From the NCBI GenBank assembly GCA_045126215.1, contig JBGVOD010000040.1, positions 1-64,000 of the forward strand: a stretch of 64,000 bases of DNA. The letters run 5' to 3'. A program made the position numbers and the translations under genes. Each line of letters starts with the position of its first letter. The stretch's first letter is position 1. This stretch comes from SVEL01 sp045126215 (GTDB lineage Bacteria; Bacillota; Clostridia; Lachnospirales; Lachnospiraceae). This document shows, one piece after another, positions 42,805 through 52,284 of the stretch. The notes beneath the pieces were generated by a model. The model worked only from the letters and a program-made list of their open reading frames with translations, was not told the DNA's origin and ran no database searches.

Positions 42805-43629
42805 TTAATTATAAGATCTTATAGGCCTCTGTACAGCTTGAGGGGTATTATTAAACATTGCAGTGTCTCCTGATGGTGCAAATTGGGGAGATGGTGCAGT
42901 GTTGTAGTTGTTGGAAGTAGGTGTAAATGCTGGTGTAGAAGTGTGTGGTGCGAAGTCCTGTACGGATGCAGCTGGAGGTGTTTCTATTCTGTTGGTAGGT
43001 GTATTGCTCTTTTCAGGAGCTGGAAAGTCACCTGTTTCTAAATAGGCAATAATTTCTCCAAAGTTTTTGTCCATTACAATACCACCAAGTGCCTTGTAGT
43101 TGCTGAATGCTTCGAAGTTCTTCGGATACTGCTCTAGATTATAAGCTGCAGGATTACAGAACATGATGTCATAACTTGTATCTCTAGATCCAGCTACACC
43201 ATTTCTTTTGATTTTAAAGATACAATCCGAAAGAGGACCGTATTCATCCATTAAACTCTTCAGCTTGTGAGCATAAGTAGCGGAGCGTTCCCAGACTTTA
43301 GGAAGTCCTACAATTCTTCCTGTTTCGTCCTGTACATACTGAATCAGGTGAATGAAAAATCTCTGCTGTATCCGTTCTCCAGCCTCGCACAGAGGACATT
43401 TGTCAAAGGGATCTTCCGGATTTCTTAAGCAATTGATCTTACGAAACTTACCTTCTTTTGTTGTAATGTTATGCACTGTATATAACTCGAAAGAAAATAC
43501 GTCATCGTGCATGAATCGTACAAGGGCAGTATCCCCGTCATTTTTTAAAGAAAAAAATTCTACATTATTGCTGTTAATAGGTGCTCTGTTTTCATTTAAC
43601 TGAATAGAATTAAAATTTACCTGTGCCAT
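42805..43629 (-). CDS. gp32-like single-stranded DNA-binding protein
   Basis: 274 aa. FFSLKNDGDTALVRFMHDD, CPLCEAGERI with a nearby Cys (KINCLRNPEDPFDK) as zinc ligands, and LPKVWERSATYAHKLKSL match phage T4 gp32/T7-like SSBs. The last 75 residues are Pro/Thr/Asn-rich and disordered, without the usual acidic end. Sits directly before the polymerase N-part. Confidence 0.85.
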   Translation of the reverse strand: MAQVNFNSIQLNENRAPINSNNVEFFSLKNDGDTALVRFMHDDVFSFELYTVHNITTKEGKFRKINCLRNPEDPFDKCPLCEAGERIQQRFFIHLIQYVQDETGRIVGLPKVWERSATYAHKLKSLMDEYGPLSDCIFKIKRNGVAGSRDTSYDIMFCNPAAYNLEQYPKNFEAFSNYKALGGIVMDKNFGEIIAYLETGDFPAPEKSNTPTNRIETPPAASVQDFAPHTSTPAFTPTSNNYNTAPSPQFAPSGDTAMFNNTPQAVQRPIRSYN

Positions 43630-43666
43630 TCTCTCTTCCTTTCTTTTCTTCTTTTAATTTATTTCT

Positions 43667-43695
43667 ATAATATATCAGAATAAAAAAATTATCAA
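43667..43695 (-). promoter_or_regulatory. promoter for SSB and polymerase
   Basis: -35 TTGATA (43690-43695), 17-bp spacer, -10 TATTAT (43667-43672). The -35 overlaps the last codons of the primase gene. Confidence 0.65.
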
Positions 43696-44636
43696 CTGTT
43701 TTTTAATAACTCTTCAAAGCTTTCTTTTGTTAGATCATTAACATCTTTTCCTTCTGGTATGTTAATGTTTGTAATTAGAACATCTTTGTTCATGTATGTA
43801 ATAAATCTGAAAGCTCCTTTTCTGCCTGCCTCATCTCCGTCAAAACATAAATAATAATGCCTAATTCCACTTGTCTTTAGTAAGTCGTACTGTGCTTTAC
43901 TGCCTGTACCGAACAGTGCAATTGCAGGATATCCCCATTCCCAAAGTGTGAGACAATTTATTTGACTTTCGCATACAAATACTGATGTATGTCCTTCCTT
44001 AATGATGAAGTCTAGTAGATAGACTGGTTTCTTCATGCTTGGGGGAATATTGAACCTCTTCATATTAATGTAACGTTCTGTGATTCCTATTAGCTTTCCG
44101 TGTTTATTTCGAACAGGGAACGTTATTGAATTATGTTCCTTATTCCATCCCACTTGAAATTTTTTTGCGGTTTCAAAAGATATTCCCCTGTCTTCTAAAT
44201 AAGGATGGTAAAATGCATATTGATTTAAAATCTTGTCGTCTAAATATGGTTCTTGATCATCTTTCAATTCTATTTTGGGCAAGAATAACTCTGCTTCGAC
44301 AAGCGTATTACTAAAGTTGTCTATTAGCCACTTCTTGCTCTCTTCATCCCCCATATTTAGGCATTTAGAAACCAGCTTATATAAAGGTCCTTTTGACCCG
44401 CAGGTAAAGCATTTATAATATCCATATTCCAGAGAACTACTCTCTCTTCCAGTATAAACATAACAACTTGGATGATTTTCTCGTCCTTCTTTGTGAAAAG
44501 GACATGTTATCTTGATGTTGTCATTATTTTCTTTCCCGATATCTCTTAAATACCCTTTAGAGTTGTCTTCTCTTAGTTTCTTTAATATATCAGATATTTC
44601 AGCGTCTATAAGGTGATTATTAAGTATTAAATTCAT
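43692..44636 (-). CDS. DnaG-type primase
   Basis: 314 aa. Zinc finger CPFHKEGRENHPSC ... YYKCFTCGS at residues about 45-80, then a TOPRIM domain with VCESQINCLTL and LCFDGDEAGRKGA. Shorter than bacterial DnaG, lacking the helicase-binding domain. Makes RNA primers with the DnaB-like helicase encoded just before (one-base overlap). Confidence 0.93.
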   Translation of the reverse strand: MNLILNNHLIDAEISDILKKLREDNSKGYLRDIGKENNDNIKITCPFHKEGRENHPSCYVYTGRESSSLEYGYYKCFTCGSKGPLYKLVSKCLNMGDEESKKWLIDNFSNTLVEAELFLPKIELKDDQEPYLDDKILNQYAFYHPYLEDRGISFETAKKFQVGWNKEHNSITFPVRNKHGKLIGITERYINMKRFNIPPSMKKPVYLLDFIIKEGHTSVFVCESQINCLTLWEWGYPAIALFGTGSKAQYDLLKTSGIRHYYLCFDGDEAGRKGAFRFITYMNKDVLITNINIPEGKDVNDLTKESFEELLKNS

Positions 44637-45901
44637 TAGAAATAATCTTGCTCCAATTCTTCTTCTTCGTAATCCTTTACAAGAAGAGCGTCTTGAATGT
44701 GTAATTCTCCTTCTTCTGGAATATATTCAAATAAACCCTTATCAAAATCAACATGGTATTTTAATTTCTTACCATTAGCAGAATCTCTTGATTTTACAAG
44801 GCTTAATGTAAATATGTTGTCCTTGTTTTCGAGAAAAATAACCACAGTACTGTCTTGGCCTATTCTATCTGCTTGTGCAATATGCTCAAGTCCTGTTCCA
44901 TTATCTGTACTACTTCTATTTTGCTGAGATACGCTTACAATAGGAATTTGTTTTAAAACCTGTAGATTCTTTAAATCCTTAGAAATATTACTTGCTTTCT
45001 CTACAGGGTTTTTTGCCTTTCTATCATCCTCTAGTAAAGAGTGTTGATCTATGAATAAGATATCTAACTCTTCTCTCTCAATAAATGCTCTCAAGGCTGT
45101 TACTCCTGCAGGTTCTCCTATCATGGTAGGGGTCAGCACTTTAAGACTGCCTTTGTATCTTTCAGGTAGACTATCAATGTGTTTTTTATAGTCGTTTTGA
45201 TAATCTCTACACCCTTTGGTAAGTCCATTATTAGATATGTGGGAAATTAAAGTATCTAAGCGATATCCTACTTTACGCGCAGACATTTCTCCGGAATACA
45301 GCCCTACTTTCAATCCTTGTTCTACGGCAGCCAGGGCACACTTTAATAAGATCCAAGATTTTCCAACGTTTGAGCGAGCTACTATGGTTGCGAGTTCTTC
45401 TTGCCTGTCCCAGCCTCCTATAAATTGATCTAGCTCTTTAAATCCTGTTTTGATATAGTAACGGGTGAAATCCTCTCCTCTTTCAATATAGTCCTTAAAT
45501 CTGGAAGTATCTCGAAGAATATCTATACATTCAATATGTTTTGCTTTAACTGCAGAGGAAGAAGAAGTAAGATAGAAATTCATTGCATCTTCTACTTTTC
45601 CTTGCATGAGTAGATCCCTGATCTTATTGAAGTTAGAAGCTAGAAACCGTTGATTGTAATCACTATAGAGAGCATCTATGAGATACTCAGGCGTCTCTCT
45701 AACTTCCAGAATGTCAAAATCGGGAAATTTTTCCAGGAAGGTTTCCTTGTCAGGTATCTGCCCGTATCGAGTCAGGTGCTCTTTTATGTAGCTGTATTCT
45801 TTTTCATAATCACTGAAGAATTTACTGTCTAGACTATTGTCAAAAATAATAGAAGAGTTTTTCGTCTCCAGTAGAAAATTTATTACCTGTAGTTGAATCA
45901 T
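44636..45901 (-). CDS. replicative DNA helicase, DnaB-like
   Basis: 421 aa. Walker A ARSNVGKSW, Walker B LDILFIDQHSLL, KNLQVLKQIPIVSVSQQNR and the C-terminal LSLVKSRDSANG arginine-finger part of the RecA-like core; a short helical N-terminal domain. Overlaps the loader gene by 4 bases. Confidence 0.93.
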   Translation of the reverse strand: MIQLQVINFLLETKNSSIIFDNSLDSKFFSDYEKEYSYIKEHLTRYGQIPDKETFLEKFPDFDILEVRETPEYLIDALYSDYNQRFLASNFNKIRDLLMQGKVEDAMNFYLTSSSSAVKAKHIECIDILRDTSRFKDYIERGEDFTRYYIKTGFKELDQFIGGWDRQEELATIVARSNVGKSWILLKCALAAVEQGLKVGLYSGEMSARKVGYRLDTLISHISNNGLTKGCRDYQNDYKKHIDSLPERYKGSLKVLTPTMIGEPAGVTALRAFIEREELDILFIDQHSLLEDDRKAKNPVEKASNISKDLKNLQVLKQIPIVSVSQQNRSSTDNGTGLEHIAQADRIGQDSTVVIFLENKDNIFTLSLVKSRDSANGKKLKYHVDFDKGLFEYIPEEGELHIQDALLVKDYEEEELEQDYF

Positions 45902-46530
45902 CTCATTGCCTCAATAAAATCTTTTTCGTTTCTACGAGATTGTCCTTTTATCTCTACCAAAGTAGAGTAGCCAATAATTCTGTCTGCTATTCGGGGGCCA
46001 AATATGGCGGAAAAATTAGCTGGGTTTATATTTGATGTATAGATACAAGACTTCTTTTCTGCAGTGCGGTATTCTACCCAAGTGTAGAAAAGTTGTTTCT
46101 CAAATTCAGACAAATCTCTTACTCCAATGTCGTCGAAGATAACCAGTTTAGCTTCTCGAATAAGAGCTTCCTTCCTATCAACTTCCGCGGTTAAAGACTT
46201 GTCCTGTATGTTAGCTTTCTTCTCACTAAAGAAGAGAGGGAGGTTGAGATACAAGAATGGTCTTTCTGTTGCGTATGCGGATATGTAATTTATATAAGCC
46301 ATTCCTAGCTTGCTCGCCCATGTAGTTTTTCCGTTCCCGGGATTGTCAGAATAGATGAGTAGATTAAATCCTTCATCTACAAATCTCACTATATTATCTT
46401 TTATCAAAGCTAATTTCTTGAAAGACTCTACATCGATTTTTTCTGGTATAAGAGAGGTGTTTTCTATATTTCGTAAAGGCATTCCACTTTCTCTTATTAA
46501 TTGTTGAATTCTATCTTCTCTATAAGACAT
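45898..46530 (-). CDS. helicase loader, DnaC-like AAA+ ATPase
   Basis: 210 aa. Walker A DNPGNGKTTW, Walker B VIFDDIGVRD, sensor YTSNINP and arginine GPRIADRIIG. Loads the DnaB-like helicase. One base lies between its start and the DnaD-like gene stop. Confidence 0.9.
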   Translation of the reverse strand: MSYREDRIQQLIRESGMPLRNIENTSLIPEKIDVESFKKLALIKDNIVRFVDEGFNLLIYSDNPGNGKTTWASKLGMAYINYISAYATERPFLYLNLPLFFSEKKANIQDKSLTAEVDRKEALIREAKLVIFDDIGVRDLSEFEKQLFYTWVEYRTAEKKSCIYTSNINPANFSAIFGPRIADRIIGYSTLVEIKGQSRRNEKDFIEAMR

Positions 46531-46531
46531 T

Positions 46532-47296
46532 TTAAAATACCTCGTCGGATAAATCTAGTGTCTCGACTTTTCTTTCTAAGGGTATATCTCCCTGTATATT
46601 TTGAATCTTATTATAATTACTTCTTCTTACTCTATCAACTGAATACTGAAAAGTAAACCATAGTTTATCTGTTGCGTCTTGTACGATTGCGACTCTTTCA
46701 TCCGTCGAAGCAGAAATTTCAAGTAGATAATCTACCTTGTTCTTTAAACACTCTAAATTAGATATCTTCTTACTACTGTACATGACTGATAACCAGCTTA
46801 ACAAGGAATTTCTTAATCTTTCCTCCTCTACATATAAAGTCAACCATGTGCGAAGAACTTTAAAGCTTTTTGATGTTCTATGGTTATTAAAATAGGAATT
46901 CTTCTCTAATAATTCAGCATCTTTCTTATTTATATCTTTAGATATAAATAAATTATTTTTAATATTATTATTGCTACAACTCTGTTGTATATCTGTACAA
47001 TTATGTTGTAAAGCAGTTAGATTTACCCAATATTCACATTTAGAATTAATACTATTTCCAGATTTATTTTTAAATATTAGATTAGATTCAACTAGGTTCT
47101 TTATATTATTCTGTATGCCGGATACAGAAGAATTCGCCCAGTCCGCCAGATATTGTAAAGATCCATAGAATCTGTGAATCCCGTCTTGGCTGTATCTGTA
47201 TATGACCGCATATACAAGCAAGTCGTTTCCTTTTAGCTTTAATTGATTTATCATCCAGCCCTGAATTATAATATATTCTGCATCCTTAAAACCCAT
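46532..47296 (-). CDS. DnaD-like replication initiation protein (winged helix)
   Basis: 254 aa. N-terminal winged helix of the replication-protein type (LKGNDLLVYAVIYRYSQDG, GSLQYLADWANSSVSGIQNN, LVESNLIFKN), linker, then a helical C-terminal half. Placed before the helicase loader, as DnaD/DnaA-like initiators are. The role in origin recognition is inferred. Confidence 0.75.
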   Translation of the reverse strand: MGFKDAEYIIIQGWMINQLKLKGNDLLVYAVIYRYSQDGIHRFYGSLQYLADWANSSVSGIQNNIKNLVESNLIFKNKSGNSINSKCEYWVNLTALQHNCTDIQQSCSNNNIKNNLFISKDINKKDAELLEKNSYFNNHRTSKSFKVLRTWLTLYVEEERLRNSLLSWLSVMYSSKKISNLECLKNKVDYLLEISASTDERVAIVQDATDKLWFTFQYSVDRVRRSNYNKIQNIQGDIPLERKVETLDLSDEVF

Positions 47297-48088
47297 CTAC
47301 TCACCTCTATTTCTTATATAATTAATAACACCGTTATTAGCATATAACATACCTATACTTCTCGCTATCTCGCGATCCGCTTGATTGTATGAAATATTAT
47401 CGATATATTTCCTGGAAAAATCTACCTTCTCCTTCTCTATATTATAGTGTTCAGAAAAGTAATCATAATAAGAATCATCTAGTGTCATGAGACAGTGTTT
47501 AAGCTTCTTCTGACTGAAAGAGAGTTTTTCGTCCTTAAATTCAAAAACGTTTTCGTTAAGAATCATATCTAGGATGTAAGCAGAATAGTAATCCTTTCGA
47601 TAGAAAAAATCTACAACTACCTGCTTAATATCTTCTCCAGGCACTGCTGACTCTACAGGAGAAGCTCTCATAATACTTTCCCCGACATCGAACGTCACTC
47701 TCTCGAACATAGCTACTCTCTTCTGCCTATTACAGGCGTGAAAGTAATTAATTACCTTTGAATTAAATATAGTATTTATTGACTTCTCTGGTGCCTTCTC
47801 ATCCTTATATAGTGAGTGATTTTCGTCTTCCCATACCTTATTAGTACATGTATCCAAAATAGAATCAATATAGAGGCTGTAGAAATCTTCTGGAGATATG
47901 AATTTATTATTCTTGTTATTAAACACTTTATTATTTAGTACATACCAAAACTTATATACAGCAGCAGATAAATATTTTTCTTCCCCTGTTTTTACATATA
48001 GCCTAATTAACTCATTTCTGTCTTTTTGTTTTAATTCCTGATCGAGAATACTTTGCTCATAAAGAGCTCTATATTCAGATAATATCAT
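47297..48088 (-). CDS. possible phage RNA polymerase sigma factor
   Basis: 263 aa. The first 120 residues resemble sigma region 2 (AAVYKFWYVLNN, SPEDFYSLYIDSILD, SKVINYFHACNRQKR); the C-terminal part (SYNQADREIARSIGMLYANN) could be an HTH. Position as the first gene of the leftward replication operon, with TAGGAGAAGAG before the ATG, would suit a middle/late regulator. Similarity is weak; an unknown replication protein is the alternative. Confidence 0.5.
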   Translation of the reverse strand: MILSEYRALYEQSILDQELKQKDRNELIRLYVKTGEEKYLSAAVYKFWYVLNNKVFNNKNNKFISPEDFYSLYIDSILDTCTNKVWEDENHSLYKDEKAPEKSINTIFNSKVINYFHACNRQKRVAMFERVTFDVGESIMRASPVESAVPGEDIKQVVVDFFYRKDYYSAYILDMILNENVFEFKDEKLSFSQKKLKHCLMTLDDSYYDYFSEHYNIEKEKVDFSRKYIDNISYNQADREIARSIGMLYANNGVINYIRNRGE

Positions 48089-48105
48089 ATCTCTTCTCCT
48101 AATAG

Positions 48106-48134
48106 TTGATTTTTTATCTTGTATTCCATATAAT
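48106..48134 (+). promoter_or_regulatory. rightward promoter, face-to-face with a leftward one
   Basis: -35 TTGATT (48106-48111), 17-bp spacer, -10 TATAAT (48129-48134), start expected near 48141. Serves the zinc-ribbon and SNF2 genes. Its transcript passes through the opposing promoter at 48175-48203. Confidence 0.82.
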
Positions 48135-48174
48135 AAAATATATCAAAGAACACAAAACTCTTTTATCTGTTTAA

Positions 48175-48203
48175 AGTATAATATTAAAACAAGATAAAAT
48201 CAA
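48175..48203 (-). promoter_or_regulatory. leftward promoter of the replication operon
   Basis: -35 TTGATT (48198-48203), 17-bp spacer, -10 TATACT (48175-48180), start expected near 48168. Its transcript passes back over the rightward promoter. The two -35 regions, including TATCTTGT, are almost exact inverted copies. Confidence 0.75.
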
Positions 48204-48231
48204 CTAACTAATAACTTCAGGAGAATGTAGA

Positions 48232-48534
48232 ATGAGAAATCGTAGAGAAAAAGTCATTAAGTGTCCACAATGTAATTATGAATATCTCCCAGCAGAAATT
48301 TATATGCCAAATTCCTTATTAGGTAAACCAAGAAATATAAGCAAAGAACACATGACAGGGCGAATCTTAGAATATATGGGAAACTCTATGAATCCAGTCG
48401 AAACATATATATGTGACAACTGCAATACAGAATTCAAAGTCATCGCCAATATTAACTTTAACTCCCAAAAGATGAACGAGGCAACATATAAAACACATTT
48501 TAAAAAAGAAAAGATATTCTTGAAAGAAGACTAA
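48232..48534 (+). CDS. zinc-ribbon protein
   Basis: 100 aa. CPQCNYEY near the start and YICDNCNTEF near residue 62 form a zinc ribbon. AGGAG precedes the ATG. TAAATG joins it directly to the SNF2 helicase, so the two are a rightward operon. Could assist the helicase or bind RNA polymerase; unknown. Confidence 0.8.
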   Translation: MRNRREKVIKCPQCNYEYLPAEIYMPNSLLGKPRNISKEHMTGRILEYMGNSMNPVETYICDNCNTEFKVIANINFNSQKMNEATYKTHFKKEKIFLKED

Positions 48535-50214
48535 ATGATTCTAATAGAAGAAAATAGAACGAAAAAAATACCGGGGAACACGTCACTGTATATTACTTTT
48601 GATTATAATGATAGAATCATACAAACTATTAAGTCTTGTTGCGATGTCTACAATTATGATAAGAAAGATAAAATTTGGGAAGTCCCCGTTGTCAATTTAG
48701 CTAAACTGCTGGATGGTTTATGCCTTATCGATGAAATAACTTTGAAGTTATTGAAAGACAGAAAAGAAAAACCCTCCCATAATAAAATAACTTCGAAATT
48801 AAAAACCAAACCTTATAGCTATCAAAGAGAAGGTATTGAGTATGGAATTAACAATGATCGATTCCTGCTGTTGGATGCTCCCGGATTAGGGAAATCATTG
48901 CAAGTAATATACACTGCTCAAGAGTTGAAGAAAACAGAAGAACTAGAGCACTGTCTTATTATCTGTGGTGTCAATACCTTGAAAAATAACTGGAAAAGAG
49001 AAATTCAAACACACAGCAACCTGTCCTGTAAAATTCTAGGTGAAAAAACAAACACTAAAGGAAATACCCTGATAGGCTCAGTCAGTGAAAGACTTGAACA
49101 ATTGAAAAATCCCCTGAAAGAATTTTTCATTATCACCAATATAGAAACACTGAGAAATAATGATGTTGTTAAAGAAATTAACAGCGGTAAAATAAATAAG
49201 TTCGACATGATAGTCGTCGACGAAGTGCATAAGTGTAAATCTAATACTAGTCAACAGGGTAAAAATTTATTAAAGTTAACGAAAGCAAAACACAGAATAG
49301 GACTATCCGGCACTGTATTAATGAACAACCCCCTAGACTGCTATGTTCCATTAAAGTGGATTGGGGCAGAAAATTGCACTGCTTCTAACTTTAAATATTT
49401 TTACTGTAACTATGGAGGGCCTTTCGGCAATGAATTAATAGGGTATAAAAACATAGATGTGTTAAAAGATATGCTAGAATCCAATTCTCTAAGGAGGACT
49501 AAAGATTTATTGGATCTACCAAGTAAAAATATTATTCACGAATTCGTAGACATGGAAAACACCCAGTCTACCTTCTATGATAATATAAAGAACGGTATCG
49601 TTTCTCAAGTAGATAAAGTTCACATTACCACAACTTCCTTACTAGCAATGGTTTCTCGATTAAGGCAAGCAACAGCCTGTCCATCATATCTAACGACGGA
49701 AAATATACCATCAGCAAAGATAGATCGTACGGTAGATTTAGTAGAGCAAATAACAGAAAGCGGTAGTAAGGTTGTAGTCTACTCTATATTTAAGGAAACA
49801 CTGAGTATATTAAATGAAAAATTAGGATATCTTAATCCCCTTCTGTGTACAGGTGATGTCAAGGACAAAACTATCACAGAAAATATAAATAGATTTCAAA
49901 CAGACCCTGACAGTAAGATCATGCTAGCAACGTGTCAAAAAATGGGAACTGGAATCACACTCACTTCAGCAAATTATGCCATATTTATTGATTGCCCATG
50001 GACACAAGCTGATTGTCTACAGTGCGAAGATCGAATACATAGAATAGGAAGTAAAGAACCAGTATTTATCTACTACTTATGGACAAGTAATACAATAGAT
50101 GAACGAGTAAAAGATATTGTAGAAACAAAAGGAATGTTAAGTGATTACATAGTCGACAACACCTATCAACCACAATTTATAGAGAAGCTTAAAAAAATAA
50201 TAGAGGATCTTTAA
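48535..50214 (+). CDS. SNF2-family DNA translocase/helicase
   Basis: 559 aa. Residues 1-60 (YITFDYNDRIIQ, IWEVPVVNLAKLLDG) look like a HARP/SMARCAL1-type module; then motif I DAPGLGKS (114-121), motif II DEVHKC, GLSGTVLMNNP, and C-terminal motif VI IHRIGSKEPV. SMARCAL1-like enzymes anneal and remodel forks. One of only two rightward genes; terminated by the hairpin at 50196-50227. Confidence 0.92.
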   Translation: MILIEENRTKKIPGNTSLYITFDYNDRIIQTIKSCCDVYNYDKKDKIWEVPVVNLAKLLDGLCLIDEITLKLLKDRKEKPSHNKITSKLKTKPYSYQREGIEYGINNDRFLLLDAPGLGKSLQVIYTAQELKKTEELEHCLIICGVNTLKNNWKREIQTHSNLSCKILGEKTNTKGNTLIGSVSERLEQLKNPLKEFFIITNIETLRNNDVVKEINSGKINKFDMIVVDEVHKCKSNTSQQGKNLLKLTKAKHRIGLSGTVLMNNPLDCYVPLKWIGAENCTASNFKYFYCNYGGPFGNELIGYKNIDVLKDMLESNSLRRTKDLLDLPSKNIIHEFVDMENTQSTFYDNIKNGIVSQVDKVHITTTSLLAMVSRLRQATACPSYLTTENIPSAKIDRTVDLVEQITESGSKVVVYSIFKETLSILNEKLGYLNPLLCTGDVKDKTITENINRFQTDPDSKIMLATCQKMGTGITLTSANYAIFIDCPWTQADCLQCEDRIHRIGSKEPVFIYYLWTSNTIDERVKDIVETKGMLSDYIVDNTYQPQFIEKLKKIIEDL

Positions 50215-50227
50215 ATCCTCTATTATT
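50196..50227. terminator. bidirectional terminator between convergent genes
   Basis: Perfect 13-bp stem (50196-50208 with 50215-50227), core TAGAGGAT/ATCCTCTA, 6-nt loop, T-rich on both exits. Ends the rightward SNF2 operon and the leftward gene that stops at 50229. Confidence 0.9.
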
Positions 50228-50228
50228 T

Positions 50229-51029
50229 TTATTTTCTTATATATTTACATCTTGTAAGAATAGTCTGCTTTTCGTTTCTAAATTCGGAATGCTCCTTGAC
50301 CGTCCCGGTAATTTCATATCTATTACCTTCTTCTAAATCTTCACGCTCCCTTGTTCTCCAGACTAGAACATCCTCAGTTACAGTTTCAAACTTGTAGATA
50401 CACATTAAGTCATCTGTAAATGAAGAGATGAATGTGTATATGTTTTTTAAAGTAACCGTTTCGGTTATTTTTTGACCAACTTCACCTACCCATTGAGATA
50501 CCGGTATGTTCTCTGCTTTTGCAGGGGTATGAGCTTCTTTATACTCTGTTTTTATTTTATCCACCAGATCTTTTGCTTTATCCCAGTCTAGCTCGTACAT
50601 ATCATTATCGTTTAATGTCATAAAAGAGTCTCTCTCAATAAGTGCTACGGGATAATCAACTCTGTTATTGTCAAAATACCAGCCAAGGGTAGGATTGTAG
50701 TGAGCTCCTTTTTCCTTCAATTCATCCTTAATTGGATAAGTATTTCCGAGAACTATATAAGCATTTCCTTCTTCATCAAGATGAAATCGGGAAAATAACT
50801 GCGCATTCTTCTTCGGGGCTTCCGCTCTTTCTCTTTCCAGCCTTCTGTCAGCTAACTTCTTTTCATATGCAGGAGTTCTCTCAACTCTTTTCGTAATGTA
50901 TTTCCCGGTTCCGTTGCATTTAAAACATTTACGACCGTAACCCCAAATACCAGTTCCTCCACAAGCCGGACATACATCATCTTCAAAATGCTTTGAACCA
51001 TTTCTATCTATTCTAACTAACTTCTCCAT
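50229..51029 (-). CDS. DnaJ-type zinc-finger protein
   Basis: 266 aa. CPACGGTG and CFKCNGTGK (residues 20-43) are the CxxCxGxG repeat. The middle (AYIVLGNTYPIKDELKEKG, YNPTLGWYF) resembles the domain found with such fingers in phages; C-terminal 80 residues look like an OB fold (YKFETVTEDVLVWRT, YEITGTVKEHSE). Probably binds nucleic acid. Own promoter at 51067-51095. Confidence 0.8.
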   Translation of the reverse strand: MEKLVRIDRNGSKHFEDDVCPACGGTGIWGYGRKCFKCNGTGKYITKRVERTPAYEKKLADRRLERERAEAPKKNAQLFSRFHLDEEGNAYIVLGNTYPIKDELKEKGAHYNPTLGWYFDNNRVDYPVALIERDSFMTLNDNDMYELDWDKAKDLVDKIKTEYKEAHTPAKAENIPVSQWVGEVGQKITETVTLKNIYTFISSFTDDLMCIYKFETVTEDVLVWRTREREDLEEGNRYEITGTVKEHSEFRNEKQTILTRCKYIRK

Positions 51030-51060
51030 ATTTCCCTCCTTAGTTATAAACTATCTTCCT

Positions 51061-51095
51061 ATTATTATTATATAATAATAATGAAAAAAGGTCAA
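51061..51095 (-). promoter_or_regulatory. promoter with 22-bp palindrome over the -10 box
   Basis: -35 TTGACC (51090-51095), 17-bp spacer, -10 TATAAT (51067-51072). A perfect palindrome 51061-51082 (ATTATTATTAT/ATAATAATAAT) covers it; low-complexity, so possibly chance. Confidence 0.7.
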
Positions 51096-51115
51096 GTACT
51101 TTAAGGATTTTCTTC

Positions 51116-51718
51116 CTAATCTTCTGGGGGTAATGCTTGTTCTTCCTCTGTTAAGATTTCACCACCATCAATAAGAGAAATGCCAAGTGATCTTAATGAA
51201 AATTTAATCTTACTACTATCAGGTATCGACCATGTACCATTTAAATTTGTCAAAATATGAAGGGTGTATAACTCATAATTATAACTTTCTTCAGGATTAC
51301 TAATTATATCTGAAATAGTCGGTATATAATCCGAAAAGAATACTCCTTCATATTGATTATTATTATCAATCCCTATTAATTCATAAAATTCCGGTGGTAT
51401 AGATGCTACCTGAGAGTTTCCTGCCCCTTCCTGAGGACCTCCATCTATTACTATTGTTGCATATACATTAGATGCTGAGCTAAATAAGTCTGTAATATCT
51501 CCAGCTTTATTAACAATGAAACAGTAACCCTTGATATTAAAAGCAAACTCATTTAATCCACTTTCCACATCATTAGATACAACAAAACTATTTACATCTA
51601 ATAATCTATTAACAAGACTTACTAAATTAGCTTCTGTTACCTGTCTTGAAAGAGAACTTTGAAAATTTCTTCTTGCTGATGGAAACACTCTTATACTACT
51701 AGATTCTAAAAAAGCCAT
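51116..51718 (-). CDS. unknown tail/baseplate protein
   Basis: 200 aa. Helical start (SSLSRQVTEANLVSLVNRLL) then beta-rich (FAFNIKGYCFIVNK, VYATIVIDGG) and an acidic C-terminal tail. AGGGAG upstream. Last gene of the baseplate run; likely a connector or appendage. Confidence 0.6.
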   Translation of the reverse strand: MAFLESSSIRVFPSARRNFQSSLSRQVTEANLVSLVNRLLDVNSFVVSNDVESGLNEFAFNIKGYCFIVNKAGDITDLFSSASNVYATIVIDGGPQEGAGNSQVASIPPEFYELIGIDNNNQYEGVFFSDYIPTISDIISNPEESYNYELYTLHILTNLNGTWSIPDSSKIKFSLRSLGISLIDGGEILTEEEQALPPED

Positions 51719-51724
51719 TATTTA

Positions 51725-52273
51725 TTATTCTCCCTCACTTATCTCATCTACATTAAGTAACTGCATTGACCATTCCAGCAAAGCCTGAGTACCTTCAGTG
51801 ATATTAGATAAAGACTGTGCGTCTATATCTATATATGCTAAATCATGATATCGTTCTTCTACATCCTTATTATCAAATGATCCATATAAATAAAATCTAT
51901 ATTCTCCTGTATCATCGTCACTTATTGGATCTAATAAGGCACTGTAAGGAATGGCTGCATTAAACCTAGCAACCCAATTATTATTAATGCCTAAACTGGA
52001 ATCTGTTGTGAGAAGATATGTTTTCCCACTAAGTATTATTTCTTGATTTAAACACGTTGTCCATTTCTCAACAGAGGCTTCTTCAACCTTTTTTCTTAAA
52101 TCTAACATTTGAGGGATATCTGAACTACCTCCGTAATTACCAGTTAAAAATTTACAGAAGGCCTTTTTAAAATAATCAGTACCATTATTTTTTATTGTAA
52201 GGTCTACAATCTTGTCCTTAATTCTTAACTTAATCTGTACAATACCTTTATAACCTAAACTTGTTTCATTCAT
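51725..52273 (-). CDS. unknown baseplate-region protein
   Basis: 182 aa. IVQIKLRIKDKIVDLTIKNNG opening, FRFYLYGSF and DLAYIDIDAQSL-type stretches; mixed alpha/beta. Six bases before the next gene. Structural role inferred from position only. Confidence 0.6.
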   Translation of the reverse strand: MNETSLGYKGIVQIKLRIKDKIVDLTIKNNGTDYFKKAFCKFLTGNYGGSSDIPQMLDLRKKVEEASVEKWTTCLNQEIILSGKTYLLTTDSSLGINNNWVARFNAAIPYSALLDPISDDDTGEYRFYLYGSFDNKDVEERYHDLAYIDIDAQSLSNITEGTQALLEWSMQLLNVDEISEGE

Positions 52274-52284
52274 TGAACATTACC

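Noticed and set aside
51061..51082. Strong operator at the 22-bp ATT/AAT palindrome
   Set aside because: Simple trinucleotide repeat in AT-rich DNA; listed only as part of the promoter.
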